From: Carnobacterium divergens DSM 20623
Lineage (GTDB): Bacteria; Bacillota; Bacilli; Lactobacillales; Carnobacteriaceae
Reading direction: 5' to 3'
Assembly: GCF_000744255.1 (NCBI RefSeq)
Contig: NZ_JQLO01000001.1
Span: 372,001 to 436,000, forward strand
DNA: 64,000 nucleotides
The notes under the pieces were generated by a model. That model worked only from the letters and a program-made list of their open reading frames with translations. It ran no database searches and had not been told where the DNA came from. The position numbers and the translations under genes are program-made. This document shows positions 18,355 to 29,600 of the stretch, piece after piece. Each line of letters opens with the position of its first letter. Within the stretch, counting starts at the first letter, position 1.

Positions 18355-20679
18355 GTGGAACTAAAAACTGATTTAAAAGGACTTTCAATGAAAGAAGTAA
18401 AAGAAAAAATAGCGCAGGGTGCCAATAATCAGCCGCAAAAACCTCTAACCAAAAGTGTAGGCAAGATTTTCTTTGATAATATCTGTACCTTATTTAATGG
18501 CATTAATTTAGTAATGGCAGGACTTATTTTGACAACCGGTAGCTATAAAAACTTATTGTTTTTAGGTGTGATTTTTGCAAATACAAGCATTGGTATTTAT
18601 CAAGAAATCAGAGCTAAGCACAGTATCGACAAGCTCTCTTTGCTAAATAAAGCAAAAGTAACCGTTGTTCGAGAGGGCGATTTTGTAGACATTGAGCAAG
18701 AGGAGCTTGTGACAAATGATTTGGTAATGATTCGTCGTGGGGAACAGATTTGTGTAGATGGTATTGTAATTGCTACAAATGGTTTTGAAGTAGATGAATC
18801 ACAGTTAACAGGGGAATCGGATGCTATCAAAAAAACAGTAGGGGATTCAATTTTATCAGGGAGTTATGTAACTGGCGGCAACGGGTATGTAGAAGCCCTT
18901 AAAATAGGACAGGATAGCTATGTAAATCAGCTTTCAATTGAAGCTAAAAAAGAAAAAAATAGTACCAGTGAATTGATGCGAACGTTAAACCGTCTTGTAA
19001 AAGGGTTAACCTTTGCGATTTTACCCATTGGGTTGTTGTTATTTTTTTCAGGCTATTTAGGCGGGTTAGCTATTTCAAAAGCAATCTTAGGAACAACGGC
19101 TGCTATTATTGGCATGATTCCAGAAGGATTAATCTTAATTACTTCTATTGCGTTAGCGGTAGGAATCGTCAATCTGACGAAGAAAAAAGTTTTAGTGAAA
19201 ACAATGGGATCAATTGAAACGTTAGCAAGAGTGGATTTACTTTGTTTGGATAAAACCGGAACATTAACAAATGGTGAATTGACAGTAAGCGAATTTATCG
19301 TGGCTAATGGGGTTCAATTAGATCAGTTAAAAGCGGCTATCGGTGCGTTGGTTAAAGGATTAGAAGATGACAATCCAACAAGCATGGCGCTTCAAAAAGC
19401 TGTTGATAAAAATGAAGAATGGAAATTAATTGAAAGTGTTCCATTTTCTTCGGCTCGTAAGTGGAGTGGCGCAACATTTGATACAAATAAAACTTATGTG
19501 ATGGGTGCCCCGGAGTATGTATTTTCAACGTTATCAAAAGCAGACCAGCATAGTGTAAATCAAGCAAGTGAAATGGGCAAAAGAGTATTGGCTATTGCCA
19601 GTAGCTCGATGGGGTTTGTCAACCATCAGTTACCAGAGCAGCTAAGTTTATTAGGATTTGTTTACATGGAAGATACGATTCGAGCTGAAGCTCCTGCAAC
19701 TTTAAAGTATTTTAACCAACAAGGAGTGGCCATTCGTATTATTTCAGGAGACAATCCTAAAACAGTGGCTCATATAGCAGAACGAGTTGGTGTAGAGGAT
19801 GCAAAACAAGCAATTGATATGAGTCAAGTAGACAAAGAAGCAGATTTAACTGAAATTATAGCCAAGTATCGGGTTTTTGGTCGTGTGAGTCCAACGCAGA
19901 AAAGGGAGTTGATTCAAGCGATGCAAAAAGCAGGACATACTGTTGGCATGACTGGCGATGGTGTGAATGATATTTTAGCGTTAAAAACAGCAGACTGCGG
20001 CATTGCGATGGCTGAAGGAAGTACGGCGGCTAAAAGTGTTTCTGATTTTGTATTGCTTGATTCTAATTTTGATTCATTAGTTGGTGTTGTAATGGAAGGA
20101 AGACGAGTGGTAAATAACATTCAACGAGTAGCGTCACTTTATTTAACGAAGACTGTTTATTCGGCAATTTTGGCGGTGTTGTTTATTTTTATGAATCAAG
20201 CTTATCCGTTTCAGCCAATCCAATTGAGTCCAATTAATGCTTTAACAGTAGGTATTCCCTCGTTCTTTTTAGCCCTACGACCAAACTATGCACAAATTAA
20301 AGGAGGCTTCTTTAAAAATGTCATGAAGCCGGCATTGACAGCCGGAATTCTTGTTGTTCTGTATATTTGTATGATTTTAGTGATGGGAACTATTTGGCAT
20401 TTAGACTATTCAATTACTTCGACGTTAAGCGTCTTATTGACGGGAATGGTTTGTTTCACATCTTTGATCTATGTAGCCAATCCGTTAAGCAAAAAAGTAA
20501 TTGGTTTAATCAGTAGTTTAATCGTAGTCTTTTTGCTGATTTTCTTCTTTTTTGGGAATTTCTTCTCGTTAGTAAGTATTTTTAATAAGGAGATTTTAGT
20601 TTTTGCAGTTCCTTTAATTGTCACCGTTGTTCCGATGTATCATTTTATTCGAAAGCTGATTTTAAAAGCAATTCATTAA
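18355..20679 (+). CDS. Cation-translocating P-type ATPase (CtpE/Exp7-like)
   Basis: The 774-residue P-type ATPase has the phosphorylation motif D-K-T-G-T-L-T (Asp near 299), the dephosphorylation motif T-G-E-S-D, and the hinge motif T-G-D-G-V-N-D. M4 has the P-E-G-L motif (GMIPEGLILI), and there is no N-terminal metal-binding domain or CPC motif, so it is not a heavy-metal pump. It resembles the branch including mycobacterial CtpE and pneumococcal Exp7, linked to calcium or other divalent cations. A GTG start follows AGAGGGGG. The ion is not determined by sequence. Confidence 0.88.
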   Translation: MELKTDLKGLSMKEVKEKIAQGANNQPQKPLTKSVGKIFFDNICTLFNGINLVMAGLILTTGSYKNLLFLGVIFANTSIGIYQEIRAKHSIDKLSLLNKAKVTVVREGDFVDIEQEELVTNDLVMIRRGEQICVDGIVIATNGFEVDESQLTGESDAIKKTVGDSILSGSYVTGGNGYVEALKIGQDSYVNQLSIEAKKEKNSTSELMRTLNRLVKGLTFAILPIGLLLFFSGYLGGLAISKAILGTTAAIIGMIPEGLILITSIALAVGIVNLTKKKVLVKTMGSIETLARVDLLCLDKTGTLTNGELTVSEFIVANGVQLDQLKAAIGALVKGLEDDNPTSMALQKAVDKNEEWKLIESVPFSSARKWSGATFDTNKTYVMGAPEYVFSTLSKADQHSVNQASEMGKRVLAIASSSMGFVNHQLPEQLSLLGFVYMEDTIRAEAPATLKYFNQQGVAIRIISGDNPKTVAHIAERVGVEDAKQAIDMSQVDKEADLTEIIAKYRVFGRVSPTQKRELIQAMQKAGHTVGMTGDGVNDILALKTADCGIAMAEGSTAAKSVSDFVLLDSNFDSLVGVVMEGRRVVNNIQRVASLYLTKTVYSAILAVLFIFMNQAYPFQPIQLSPINALTVGIPSFFLALRPNYAQIKGGFFKNVMKPALTAGILVVLYICMILVMGTIWHLDYSITSTLSVLLTGMVCFTSLIYVANPLSKKVIGLISSLIVVFLLIFFFFGNFFSLVSIFNKEILVFAVPLIVTVVPMYHFIRKLILKAIH

Positions 20680-20689
20680 AAAATAGAAA

Positions 20690-20735
20690 AAAACGACTTT
20701 CTTTGATGAATAATCAAAGAAAGTCGTTTTTTTTT
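20690..20735 (+). terminator. Intrinsic terminator of the P-type ATPase gene
   Basis: An 18-bp stem (AAAACGACTTTCTTTGAT) with a five-base loop is followed by nine T. Confidence 0.92.
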
Positions 20736-21013
20736 GTAAATACAGTTAAATGAATCAGTTTTTCATAAAAGTATAAAAAAAAAGAAAAAATAAGATTGTT
20801 ATTTTTAATTTTTATTAAAAAGAATTATAATGTTGATTTAATAGTTTGTCTCTTGTTTTTTCGTTAATTATAATAAAGGTTTATTTGTTATTTTATTTAA
20901 AAGTGATAAAAACACACTTTTTATTATTTGTTAAAAGAGATATAATTATTGTATTCGTGGCTAATCTAAAAAGAATGCTTGCGAATAATTATAAATAGAA
21001 GGAGAGTCACATA
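20736..21013 (+). promoter_or_regulatory. AT-rich leader of the type VII secretion operon
   Basis: This gene-free region before esxA is extremely AT-rich. TATAAT at 20941-20946 is the best -10 candidate and would give a leader of about 60 bases. No good -35 is visible, so an activator may be needed. No other gene or hairpin stands out. Confidence 0.4.
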
Positions 21014-21307
21014 ATGTCACAAATCAGATTATCACCAGAAGAATTACGTACATCCGCACAAAAATACACACAAGGTTCAGATGAGATTGATTCATTATTA
21101 AGCAACCTAAAAAGCGAACAAGAAAATATCACTCAAAACTGGGGTGGTAGTGCTTCTGAAAAATTCAGCCAACAATTTACTGAATTATCAGGAAAAGTAA
21201 CAGAATTCTCACAATTGTTACGTGATATCAACCGTCAGTTGAATGAAGTTGCAACAGCAGTTGAAGAAACAGATAGAGAAATTGCAAGCAAAATTGGTTT
21301 TCAATAA
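21014..21307 (+). CDS. esxA: WXG100-family T7SS substrate EsxA
   Basis: The 97-residue protein has the WXG100 helical-hairpin pattern. Two amphipathic helices flank the turn N-W-G-G-S-A (Trp near residue 43), and the length is standard. It is the small secreted or structural substrate of T7SSb and usually homodimerises. AGAAGGAGAG precedes the ATG. It is first in the operon and followed by a weak terminator before esaA, which would give more esxA mRNA than downstream mRNA. Confidence 0.95.
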   Translation: MSQIRLSPEELRTSAQKYTQGSDEIDSLLSNLKSEQENITQNWGGSASEKFSQQFTELSGKVTEFSQLLRDINRQLNEVATAVEETDREIASKIGFQ

Positions 21308-21322
21308 TTAAGAATAACTCGT

Positions 21323-21361
21323 TAAGTAGGCGGGAGGGTATTTCCCCTCTCGCTTATTTTT
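21323..21361 (+). terminator. Attenuating terminator between esxA and esaA
   Basis: TAGGCGGGAGGG can pair, with G-U pairs, to CCCCTCTCGCTTA, and T5 follows. It is imperfect, so partial read-through into esaA is expected. Confidence 0.6.
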
Positions 21362-21379
21362 GGATGAGGAGCGTAAATC

Positions 21380-24300
21380 ATGAAGAAAAAAATTACCGTT
21401 GGAATAGTATTTTTTATGTTGATTGTCTTATTAGGAGGATCCCTTACATACTTAGGATTATTTTCTAAGACAGTTGAGAATAAAGAACAAAAAGATCAAG
21501 TTTCTCGGATGACAATTGCATTAGTCAACGAAGACGCTGGGACTGATTTTCAAGGAAAGCAGTTTTCATTAGGCGAAAATTATACAAAGAAGGTCGAACA
21601 AGATACGAAACAAAACTGGTATTTGGTAAGTAGAAGTATTGCAGAGAGTGGATTAGCAAACGATACATACAATCTGATGATTGTGATTCCTAGTAACTTT
21701 TCAGAAAATGTGTTTAGCCTGAGTTCCGTTGCGCCAGAAAGAACCGAAATCAGTTATAAAATTAATGCGAATGGAAATAAGGATGTTGAAAATGAGGCTT
21801 TAAAAGTTGCTAAAACGACTATTTCTGAATTAAACAAAGAATTGGTGGATGTCTACATTGCTTCAATTTTAGACAATTTATATACAGCACAAAAAAATGT
21901 TGGAAGTGTAGTTGCAAATCAAAAAGAAAAAGTAGGGATTTACAGCAATTCAGTTTTTAAACCAGTAGATGGCTACACGAAACAATTTGAAGGACTTAAG
22001 GAGTCAGGTGATACCTCAGTTAAAGGGTTAGATGACCATAGTAAATTATTAGCTAGCTATTTAGAATCTGTTGTCGGCTACAATAAAAGTCAAACGGGCT
22101 ATGATGATAACTTACAAAAGTTGATTGAAACCCAATTGAAAAACCAAGAAGATTATAAAGCATTTAGCGAAGAGATCAATAAGTACAATTTGCAATTATC
22201 AAGCGAGGAAACACAGGAATTATATGATCGCTTAGTGACCGAAAATAAATTGATAGGCAATGAATTCACTAAAACAGAAGAAACCTCTTTATTAAATCAA
22301 GTGGATAATGCTGGAAATTATATTACAGAAGTTGAAAAGACCGTTGAGTTGCAAAAAAATGCAATTGATGAGTTGCTTGCAGATAATAAAAAAGCGTTAG
22401 ACGAAATTGTTCGAACAAATTTAAAAGAGATTTATGGACTTAGTGAGGCAGATTCTAAGTTAACGTTAGAAAACTTGCTACAAGGTGAAGAGGGCATGCC
22501 AGAAAGTAAATTGGCAGCAATCAAAGCAGAAGAATTCGAACGCTTAAATGCATTATCTTCTAAACTAGCTACTTTACTCTATTTAGATGGAGCAATGCTG
22601 GAAAGTAGCGTTTATTTAGATGGTGGAACGAAAGATTTTATTCAAGTAGAATTGGAAAAAATTAATAACTACCTCAATAAAGAGCGTGGAACAAATAATT
22701 TTAAATTAAATCTTCACGAAGGTGAAATATTAACAATAAATCCAGATGATTATGAACCAGTAAATAATGAGAAAATAGCTAAATTAGATGGGTTAAAACA
22801 ACAATTAAATCAAAAAGAGTCAACCATTTACACGAAGACGATCGTAGAAACTTCATTAGTAGATTATTCATTTGAAAAAAATATTGATTTAAGTTTGACC
22901 GTTCCAAGTGGAGTTTTGATAAATAAAGTATCTATCATTGATTCAAAGGGTGACGAAATTGATCTTGATAAGGAACAAATTCAAAATGGAGCAATTAATT
23001 TACTCGGTATATTAAATGACAAGAAAAATCCAAGAAAATTAACCCGTCATTTAACGATGGCAATTGAGTATCAGCTGGATTTAAATGCTGAAGAAATTGG
23101 AATTGAAGAAGCGCCAAAAGACAAACTTCAATTATCAGTCACGCCGTATCTAGGAATTACGACTGGACCGCTTCCTATTGGTGGAAAGCCGCCAGAGGAA
23201 ATTGAAACAAATCCGAATGACTTTGTCCCGGGTAAGCCATTTGAGAAAAAAATAACCTTACCTTTCAATGCCATCAATACAAAAGAGTATCGTCGAACAT
23301 TAAAAACATATCATAAATTGATTGGTGAATATCAACAAGAGTATAAAAATGGGGTTCAAGAATTGTCCGTTTTATTCGGTACTTTGAATGAAGATGGAAG
23401 CTCTACAAAGCCAAGAAATGCATCACGGTATTACAATGAATTACGTAATGATACGGATGTTTTTGGCATTATTACAAGATTAATGATGGTTCCTGTTACG
23501 AATACGTATAACGATTATTTAGCTGATTTTATCACGTATCAAGAAGCCGCAACGAAGATGGCTGCTCAATTAGAAGAGTTGAATCAAAAGATGGTTGATA
23601 CAACAGAAACAACCAAAAACTTAAATCAAGAAGTTGACAATCAGCTTGAAAATTTAAGTAAATGGCAAAAAGAAATGGCTTCAATTGAAAGCAACGAAAT
23701 GAGAACAAGCCTTTTAACCGAGAGTGAACATGAAACAACTAAAATGCTTCACGAAGAATTAAAAATGCTGGTTCAAGAAAGTGAACGTTTAAAAGAAACT
23801 TCTGAATCCAACATTGAGTCTGCAAATTCCATTAAAAAAATCTTTGATGATTTTAATGAGGATACGGTCGCTATTCAAAAAAGTGGGGAGAATGTAACCG
23901 CTAATACAAAAGATTTAATGGGTCAATTTAAAAAACAAACAGACAACCATACAGATTTTTCTAAAACCTTTAATAAAGTCTTAGAAAACGGACAACAAAA
24001 TGGGGTTTTAAATAATCAGTTTGTTGATTTTCTTTCAGCTCCAGTAAGCGAGCAAGACAATGGTCGCATTTCAAGTGGGGATACGTATTACCCTTATTTG
24101 ATTATTGTAGCGTTGTTTATCACAAGCATTTTCACTTCTTACGTGCTTGATTTAAGTGTTTGGAAAATGAGAAAAGTCAACAGTTTCCAAGAAGAAGACA
24201 ACTTGGCTATTCGAAATCTGCCAATGGTATTACTAGGAGTTACGGCAGCGATTATTGAAGGCCTAGTAATTGGTATCTTAAGCTTTAGAATGCAAGGATT

Positions 24301-24676
24301 AAATGGAGACATTCAGTTAACTTGGCTAGCCAATATTATTCTGCTACAAATTGTGTTTGTTCTGCTAACGTCGTATCTTTTAAGACAGTTTAAAATGCTT
24401 GGAATGTTTATGAACCTCGTGCTATTTACAGCCTATTTATTACTGACGGATGCCGTTGGAAGAGCGATCGATTCAAGCAGTATTTTCTATAAAATTAGAA
24501 CGTTTTCTCCCTTATACCAAGGAGAATCAATCTTATCAAATGTATCCAATCAAATTCAAACAACCAATCACTATTTGCTTTATTTAATCGGAGCAATTCC
24601 GTTGTTGATTTTACTCAATTTAGTTGTTTGGCTACCGAATTTCAAAAAGAAAACCAAAGTGGAAGGAGAAGAATAA
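21380..24676 (+). CDS. esaA: Type VII secretion membrane protein EsaA
   Basis: The 1098-residue core component has one N-terminal membrane helix (about residues 4-28), a very long extracellular region rich in predicted coiled coil, and five C-terminal membrane helices from about residue 902. This is the YhgE/Pip/EsaA architecture. EsaA is required for T7SSb secretion, and its long extracellular arrow-shaped domain in relatives can act as a phage receptor. The ATG follows GAGGAG. It is the second gene of the T7SS operon and abuts essA. Confidence 0.93.
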   Translation: MKKKITVGIVFFMLIVLLGGSLTYLGLFSKTVENKEQKDQVSRMTIALVNEDAGTDFQGKQFSLGENYTKKVEQDTKQNWYLVSRSIAESGLANDTYNLMIVIPSNFSENVFSLSSVAPERTEISYKINANGNKDVENEALKVAKTTISELNKELVDVYIASILDNLYTAQKNVGSVVANQKEKVGIYSNSVFKPVDGYTKQFEGLKESGDTSVKGLDDHSKLLASYLESVVGYNKSQTGYDDNLQKLIETQLKNQEDYKAFSEEINKYNLQLSSEETQELYDRLVTENKLIGNEFTKTEETSLLNQVDNAGNYITEVEKTVELQKNAIDELLADNKKALDEIVRTNLKEIYGLSEADSKLTLENLLQGEEGMPESKLAAIKAEEFERLNALSSKLATLLYLDGAMLESSVYLDGGTKDFIQVELEKINNYLNKERGTNNFKLNLHEGEILTINPDDYEPVNNEKIAKLDGLKQQLNQKESTIYTKTIVETSLVDYSFEKNIDLSLTVPSGVLINKVSIIDSKGDEIDLDKEQIQNGAINLLGILNDKKNPRKLTRHLTMAIEYQLDLNAEEIGIEEAPKDKLQLSVTPYLGITTGPLPIGGKPPEEIETNPNDFVPGKPFEKKITLPFNAINTKEYRRTLKTYHKLIGEYQQEYKNGVQELSVLFGTLNEDGSSTKPRNASRYYNELRNDTDVFGIITRLMMVPVTNTYNDYLADFITYQEAATKMAAQLEELNQKMVDTTETTKNLNQEVDNQLENLSKWQKEMASIESNEMRTSLLTESEHETTKMLHEELKMLVQESERLKETSESNIESANSIKKIFDDFNEDTVAIQKSGENVTANTKDLMGQFKKQTDNHTDFSKTFNKVLENGQQNGVLNNQFVDFLSAPVSEQDNGRISSGDTYYPYLIIVALFITSIFTSYVLDLSVWKMRKVNSFQEEDNLAIRNLPMVLLGVTAAIIEGLVIGILSFRMQGLNGDIQLTWLANIILLQIVFVLLTSYLLRQFKMLGMFMNLVLFTAYLLLTDAVGRAIDSSSIFYKIRTFSPLYQGESILSNVSNQIQTTNHYLLYLIGAIPLLILLNLVVWLPNFKKKTKVEGEE

Positions 24677-25168
24677 ATGTTAAAACCAAAGGGATTCATC
24701 GTTCAACTTGTTTTCTTTTGTTCCTTTTCTCTTTCTAGTCCACTCGTTTTTGCAGAAGAAACGCGCTTAGAAAACAATCAACTAGATATGAAAGTAGATC
24801 GCATTGAGCAAACAACAACGAATCAAAATCAAGAAACGACAAGCGCTGCTGATTTATTTGATGAAATTGAAAATCAAATGTATCAAGAACGTGTGAAAAC
24901 CAAAGAGGAATTAGAAAAACAGGAGCAAGAACAACGCTTTACCAAAAAAACAGAGAAAGTAGTCCTTTATTCAGATAAAGATTATTTTAATAAATCTGTA
25001 AATGAAGAAACAGACACAGTGAAGCCAGATACTCAATTAGCAGCAAAAACGAATGCAGACGAAACAGAAGAGTTGGATTCGTCTGTGCTATTGATTACTG
25101 GAGGAAGCTTGAGTGTTCTCTTAGCAGGCGCTTTTGTTTCAGTAACTAATTACCGTAAAGGAGTTTAA
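24677..25168 (+). CDS. essA: Type VII secretion protein EssA
   Basis: The 163-residue protein has an N-terminal hydrophobic segment (about residues 6-25), a charged Glu/Lys/Gln-rich middle with the conserved-looking Y-S-D-K-D-Y-F element, and a C-terminal membrane helix. This is the EssA layout. The start codon directly follows the esaA stop (TAAATG), and the ribosome site GGAAGGAG lies within the end of esaA. EssA is a membrane component of the T7SSb machine. Assignment relies on order, size and topology as much as on sequence. Confidence 0.85.
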   Translation: MLKPKGFIVQLVFFCSFSLSSPLVFAEETRLENNQLDMKVDRIEQTTTNQNQETTSAADLFDEIENQMYQERVKTKEELEKQEQEQRFTKKTEKVVLYSDKDYFNKSVNEETDTVKPDTQLAAKTNADETEELDSSVLLITGGSLSVLLAGAFVSVTNYRKGV

Positions 25169-25170
25169 TG

Positions 25171-25422
25171 ATGGATCAAAAATATCATATTAATATCACT
25201 ATCTGTTATCAAGATCATCCAGAAAAAGAATACGATTTAAGAGTTTCAACACATCAAACCGTAAAAAAATTCATTTTAGATTTAGATGAAACATTGCATA
25301 TTGTTAGACAAAAGGCGACTACTTTTCAATTAAAGGTAGAAAATAAAGGCTTGCTTTTATCGGACAATCAACGCATCCATGATTTTCCAGTAACGACTGG
25401 CGATAAAATTTTTATTTACTAA
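25171..25422 (+). CDS. esaB: Ubiquitin-like T7SS regulator EsaB
   Basis: The 83-residue protein matches the YukD/EsaB ubiquitin-like fold: an I-N-I-T-I strand, V-K-K-F-I-L-D-L helix, and an ending of V-T-T-G-D-K-I-F-I-Y. Two in-frame ATGs occur together. The second is chosen because it is 7 bases from AAAGGAG, although the first overlaps the essA stop (TAATG). EsaB is a small cytoplasmic component needed for secretion or its regulation in relatives. Confidence 0.9.
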   Translation: MDQKYHINITICYQDHPEKEYDLRVSTHQTVKKFILDLDETLHIVRQKATTFQLKVENKGLLLSDNQRIHDFPVTTGDKIFIY

Positions 25423-25440
25423 GAGAGATGAGGGAAAAAC

Positions 25441-26661
25441 GTGAAGGAAATAAGCAGAATTACCTTTGAAGATAAAACAATTGAAATTGAAAAAGAAGCA
25501 ACCAATTGGTTCGTTAAAATTAAAAAATCAGAAGCAACCTTAAAAAATGAAAAAGAAATTAACCTTTTAAAAGAAAGCCAAACGGGATTTTTACCAGTAG
25601 AAATCAAGATTGAAGAAGACAGTTTTGACTTTATGTTCCAGCCAGCGAAAACGATGCTGTCATTTAGTGAAGTGGCTGAAAAATCACAAGCAGATAAAAT
25701 TAGAGCTGCTAGTAATTTTGCAGCATTTTCGGACTATATTGGCAGTCAATATACATTTTTCTTAGACCCAGAAAATGTCTTATTTGATCAAAATTTACTC
25801 CCTGTGATTGCTTATCGTGGCTTGAAAAACGGGTTGCCACCAGCAGAATTAACCGAAGAAGGATTTTTAAGACAGTTTAAATCGATTGTGATTGCGCTAT
25901 TTTCTAAAAAGCAAACCTTTGAGTCACTTTACAATGGGAATTTAGAACGTGCCAAAGAAACGCTTTTTATTAAGACAATTGCCCGTAGTAAATCTGTAGC
26001 AGAAATCGTAACGTATTTAGAAGATCAATACCAATCAACCTTAGCGGCAGATCAGAAAAATATGCGAATTGTTTCTAAAAAACGCTATATGCTCTATAAG
26101 CAATTAACCATCTGGTTTAGTGTTGTCATGCTTTTATTGTTGATTCCACTTATTTATTTAGTCGGCTTTTCAATGCCTCATCAAACAAAATTATTACAAG
26201 CAGACACAGCCTTTTTAAAAAATGATTACGAGAAAGTCATTCAAATTTTACAACCAATTGAAACCAGTAAAATTGATGCGACTCAAAAATACGAGTTGGC
26301 GTACGCATATGTTCAAGGAAAAGATTTAACAGAAAAACAAAAAGCCTTTATCATGAAAAACATTAGCTTAAAATCAGCAGATAGCTATTTAACCTACTGG
26401 ATTGAAAATGGTCGTGGAAATCTTGGCAAAGCGCTAGATCAAGGAAAAAAATTAGAAGATCCAGACTTGATTCTTTACGGACTTCAACAAAAAATGGAAC
26501 AAGTTAAAAACAATCCTAAGCTTTCAGGAACTAAGCGTGAAAAAATGCTAACAAGCTACCAAGATCAATACGATAAATACAAAGAAAAATTTGAAAAAAG
26601 TGAGCAAGAAGGTCAAACTTCCGATGGCTCTAACTTAGGAACCGAAACCACTAACGAGTAA
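25441..26661 (+). CDS. essB: Type VII secretion protein EssB (pseudokinase)
   Basis: The 406-residue protein has a cytoplasmic N-terminal pseudokinase-like domain (about 1-215), one membrane helix (about 221-245, LTIWFSVVMLLLLIPLIYLV), and an extracytoplasmic helical domain, then a charged C-terminal tail rich in Glu, Gln and Ser. This is the standard EssB/YukC architecture. EssB bridges EsaA and EssC in the membrane complex. A GTG start follows GAGGG. It is in the operon 18 bases after esaB. Confidence 0.93.
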   Translation: MKEISRITFEDKTIEIEKEATNWFVKIKKSEATLKNEKEINLLKESQTGFLPVEIKIEEDSFDFMFQPAKTMLSFSEVAEKSQADKIRAASNFAAFSDYIGSQYTFFLDPENVLFDQNLLPVIAYRGLKNGLPPAELTEEGFLRQFKSIVIALFSKKQTFESLYNGNLERAKETLFIKTIARSKSVAEIVTYLEDQYQSTLAADQKNMRIVSKKRYMLYKQLTIWFSVVMLLLLIPLIYLVGFSMPHQTKLLQADTAFLKNDYEKVIQILQPIETSKIDATQKYELAYAYVQGKDLTEKQKAFIMKNISLKSADSYLTYWIENGRGNLGKALDQGKKLEDPDLILYGLQQKMEQVKNNPKLSGTKREKMLTSYQDQYDKYKEKFEKSEQEGQTSDGSNLGTETTNE

Positions 26662-26678
26662 AAGGAGGGCTACCAAGC

Positions 26679-29600
26679 GTGAGCAAAGAAAAAGTAATAA
26701 TTAAAACAGAAAACGAAATCCATCAGTTGTCATTAGATCAAAAGTTAACCTATCAAATTGGCAATCAAGTGGCTTTTGATGTCTATGTAAAGGATGAAGG
26801 CGACGAAAAATTGTCGCTTTCATTTAATGCTGAAAAGAATAGCTGGGAATTAGTAAATACCCAGACCAACATCTGCCTTGAAATTGGAAAAAACAAAAAG
26901 CAAAGTGTGTCGTTAAATAATAAAACAATCACGGTTGATTGGATAGCAGATTCAACTATCATTCCGTATCAACTGACTAAAAAATCAAATTGGCATATCA
27001 GTAACGATAAAACAGCCCTAGTCCAGCTAGCGATGGATCAGCATGAAAAAATTTTAGTTACAAAAGGACCCTATGGCTGGGAAGTTAATCCATTAAATGG
27101 GGAAGTATATGTCAACAATAAAAAACAACTAAAGCCTGCCGTCTTAGAAAATGGCGACTTTATTTATGTTGCTGGCGCCTTTCTTTATTTTTATGATGAA
27201 GAGCTCCATATTGCCAATGGCGACAAGTTTACGATTCATTTGCCTCAATTAGTGCAATCCAGCTATGATTTTTATGATGAATACCCAGACTATCACCGTT
27301 CACCAAGAATCATTTACCGTGACCCAGAAGAAAAGGTTACAATCGGAACACCAGATGCCGCGCCATCTAAACCAAGTGAACAGTTACTAAAAACGATTTT
27401 GCCACCATTAGTGATGTTATCTATGACCATTTTAATGGCAATTATTCAACCACGTGGTTTGTATGTATTAGTATCAGCTGGAACCACAGTTATGACCGTT
27501 ATCTTTTCTATTTCAAGCTATATTAAGAGTCGGAAAAAATACAAGGTAGACATGAAAGACCGCGTTCGGATTTATGAAGAGTACTTAACGAGTAAAAGCA
27601 AAGAGCTACATCAGGTTAATCAAGAGCAACGGACAGGTAAGCTGTATCATTATCCAGATGTTGAAACACTATCTAAGATGATTACTCAGTACAACCACCG
27701 CATCTATGAAAAAACGCCCCTTCATTTTGACTTTTTAAATTACCGTCTAGGCTTAGGTAAGGTCAAATCAAGCATGGAGGTTAGTTATTCAGGAAGTGAC
27801 GGTCAAAAGAAATTAGACGATTTAGAAAAAGAGGGCTTTAATCTTTATCAAGATCATCAACGAGTGGATGGTGTTCCCATCACAACCGAGCTAACACTTG
27901 GACCAATTGGCTATATCGGGCCACGTCCGTTAGTGATTGAACAGTTGCAATTATTAGTGAATCAATTAGCCTTTGCACATAGTTATCACGATTTACAATT
28001 CATCACGATTTTTCCAGAAGAAGAGCTAGCGCAATGGAGCTGGATGCGTTGGTTGCCACATGCAACGTTACAGGATATGAATGTTCGTGGCTTTGTGTAT
28101 CATCAACGTAGCCGAGATCAAGTCCTAAACAGCTTAACGCAAATTTTAAAATCTCGTCAAAACGCAAAAGATGAAGGGGGTAGAGACGCTGAAAGTACGA
28201 TCTTTACACCCCACTATGTGGTGCTTATCACCGATGTTAAATTAATTTTAGACCATACCATCATGGAGTTCTTTAACGAAGACCCAACCGCTCTAGGTTG
28301 TAGCATTATCTTCGTTCAAGACGTGCTAAGTAGCTTATCTGAAAATGTGAAAACGGTGATTGATATCCGTGACCGTAATACTGGTGTGATGGTCTTAGAA
28401 AACGGCGATTTAAAAAATACGGAATTTAAGCTAGATCATTTCCCAGAATGCTTTGATAAAGAACAGATTCCTCGCACACTCGCTCCCTTAAATCATTTAC
28501 AAAACTTAAAAAACAGTATTCCAGAAGCCGTAACCTTCTTAGAAATGTATGAAGTAGATCGCTTTGAAGAATTAAATGTTTTAAGTCGTTGGGCTAGCCA
28601 CTCGCCTCATAAAAGTTTGGCAGTTCCCTTAGGCTTACGAGGGAAGGAAGATTTAGTCAATTTAAATCTTCATGAAAAAGCCCATGGACCACATGGGTTA
28701 GTTGCCGGTACAACCGGTTCTGGGAAATCGGAGATTATCCAAAGTTATATTTTAAGTTTAGCGGTTAATTTCCATCCATACGACGTTGCCTTCTTACTAA
28801 TCGATTATAAAGGTGGGGGAATGGCGAATTTATTCCGGAACTTGCCACATTTATTAGGAAGCATCACCAACTTAGATGGCGCTCAAAGTATGCGTGCCTT
28901 GATTTCCATCAATGCCGAATTGAAACGCCGTCAACGATTATTCTCTGAAAATAACGTCAACCATATCAATCAATACCAAAAGCTGTATAAAGAAGGCGAA
29001 GTAAGTGATCCAATGCCGCATTTATTCTTAATCAGTGATGAGTTCGCGGAGTTAAAATCAGAACAGCCTGAATTTATGAAGGAGCTGGTTTCAACTGCTC
29101 GTATCGGACGTTCCTTAGGGATTCATTTGATTTTAGCGACTCAAAAACCAAGTGGTGTGGTGAATGAACAAATCTGGAGTAACTCGAAATTTAAGCTAGC
29201 GCTTAAAGTAGCGGATAAATCCGATTCAATGGAAATGCTTAAAACTCCTGATGCGGCAGAAATTACCTTGCCAGGACGTGCGTATTTACAAGTCGGAAAT
29301 AATGAAATTTACGAATTGTTCCAAAGCGCATGGAGTGGAGCGGATTACAATCCAGATAAGGAAGACAGCCAAGCGGAAGATTTAACGATTTACGCGATTA
29401 ATGATTTAGGACAATACGAAATTTTAAGTGAGGATTTAAGTGGGTTGGAAAACAGTGACGAAATGAAAACTGTCCCAACGGAGTTGGATGCCGTAATTGA
29501 TGGAATCCACGACTTAACGGTGGAAGAGGGGATTGAATCCTTGCCAAGACCGTGGTTACCGCCACTTGAAGAGCGTTTGTATTTGCCAAACTTAGATGCC

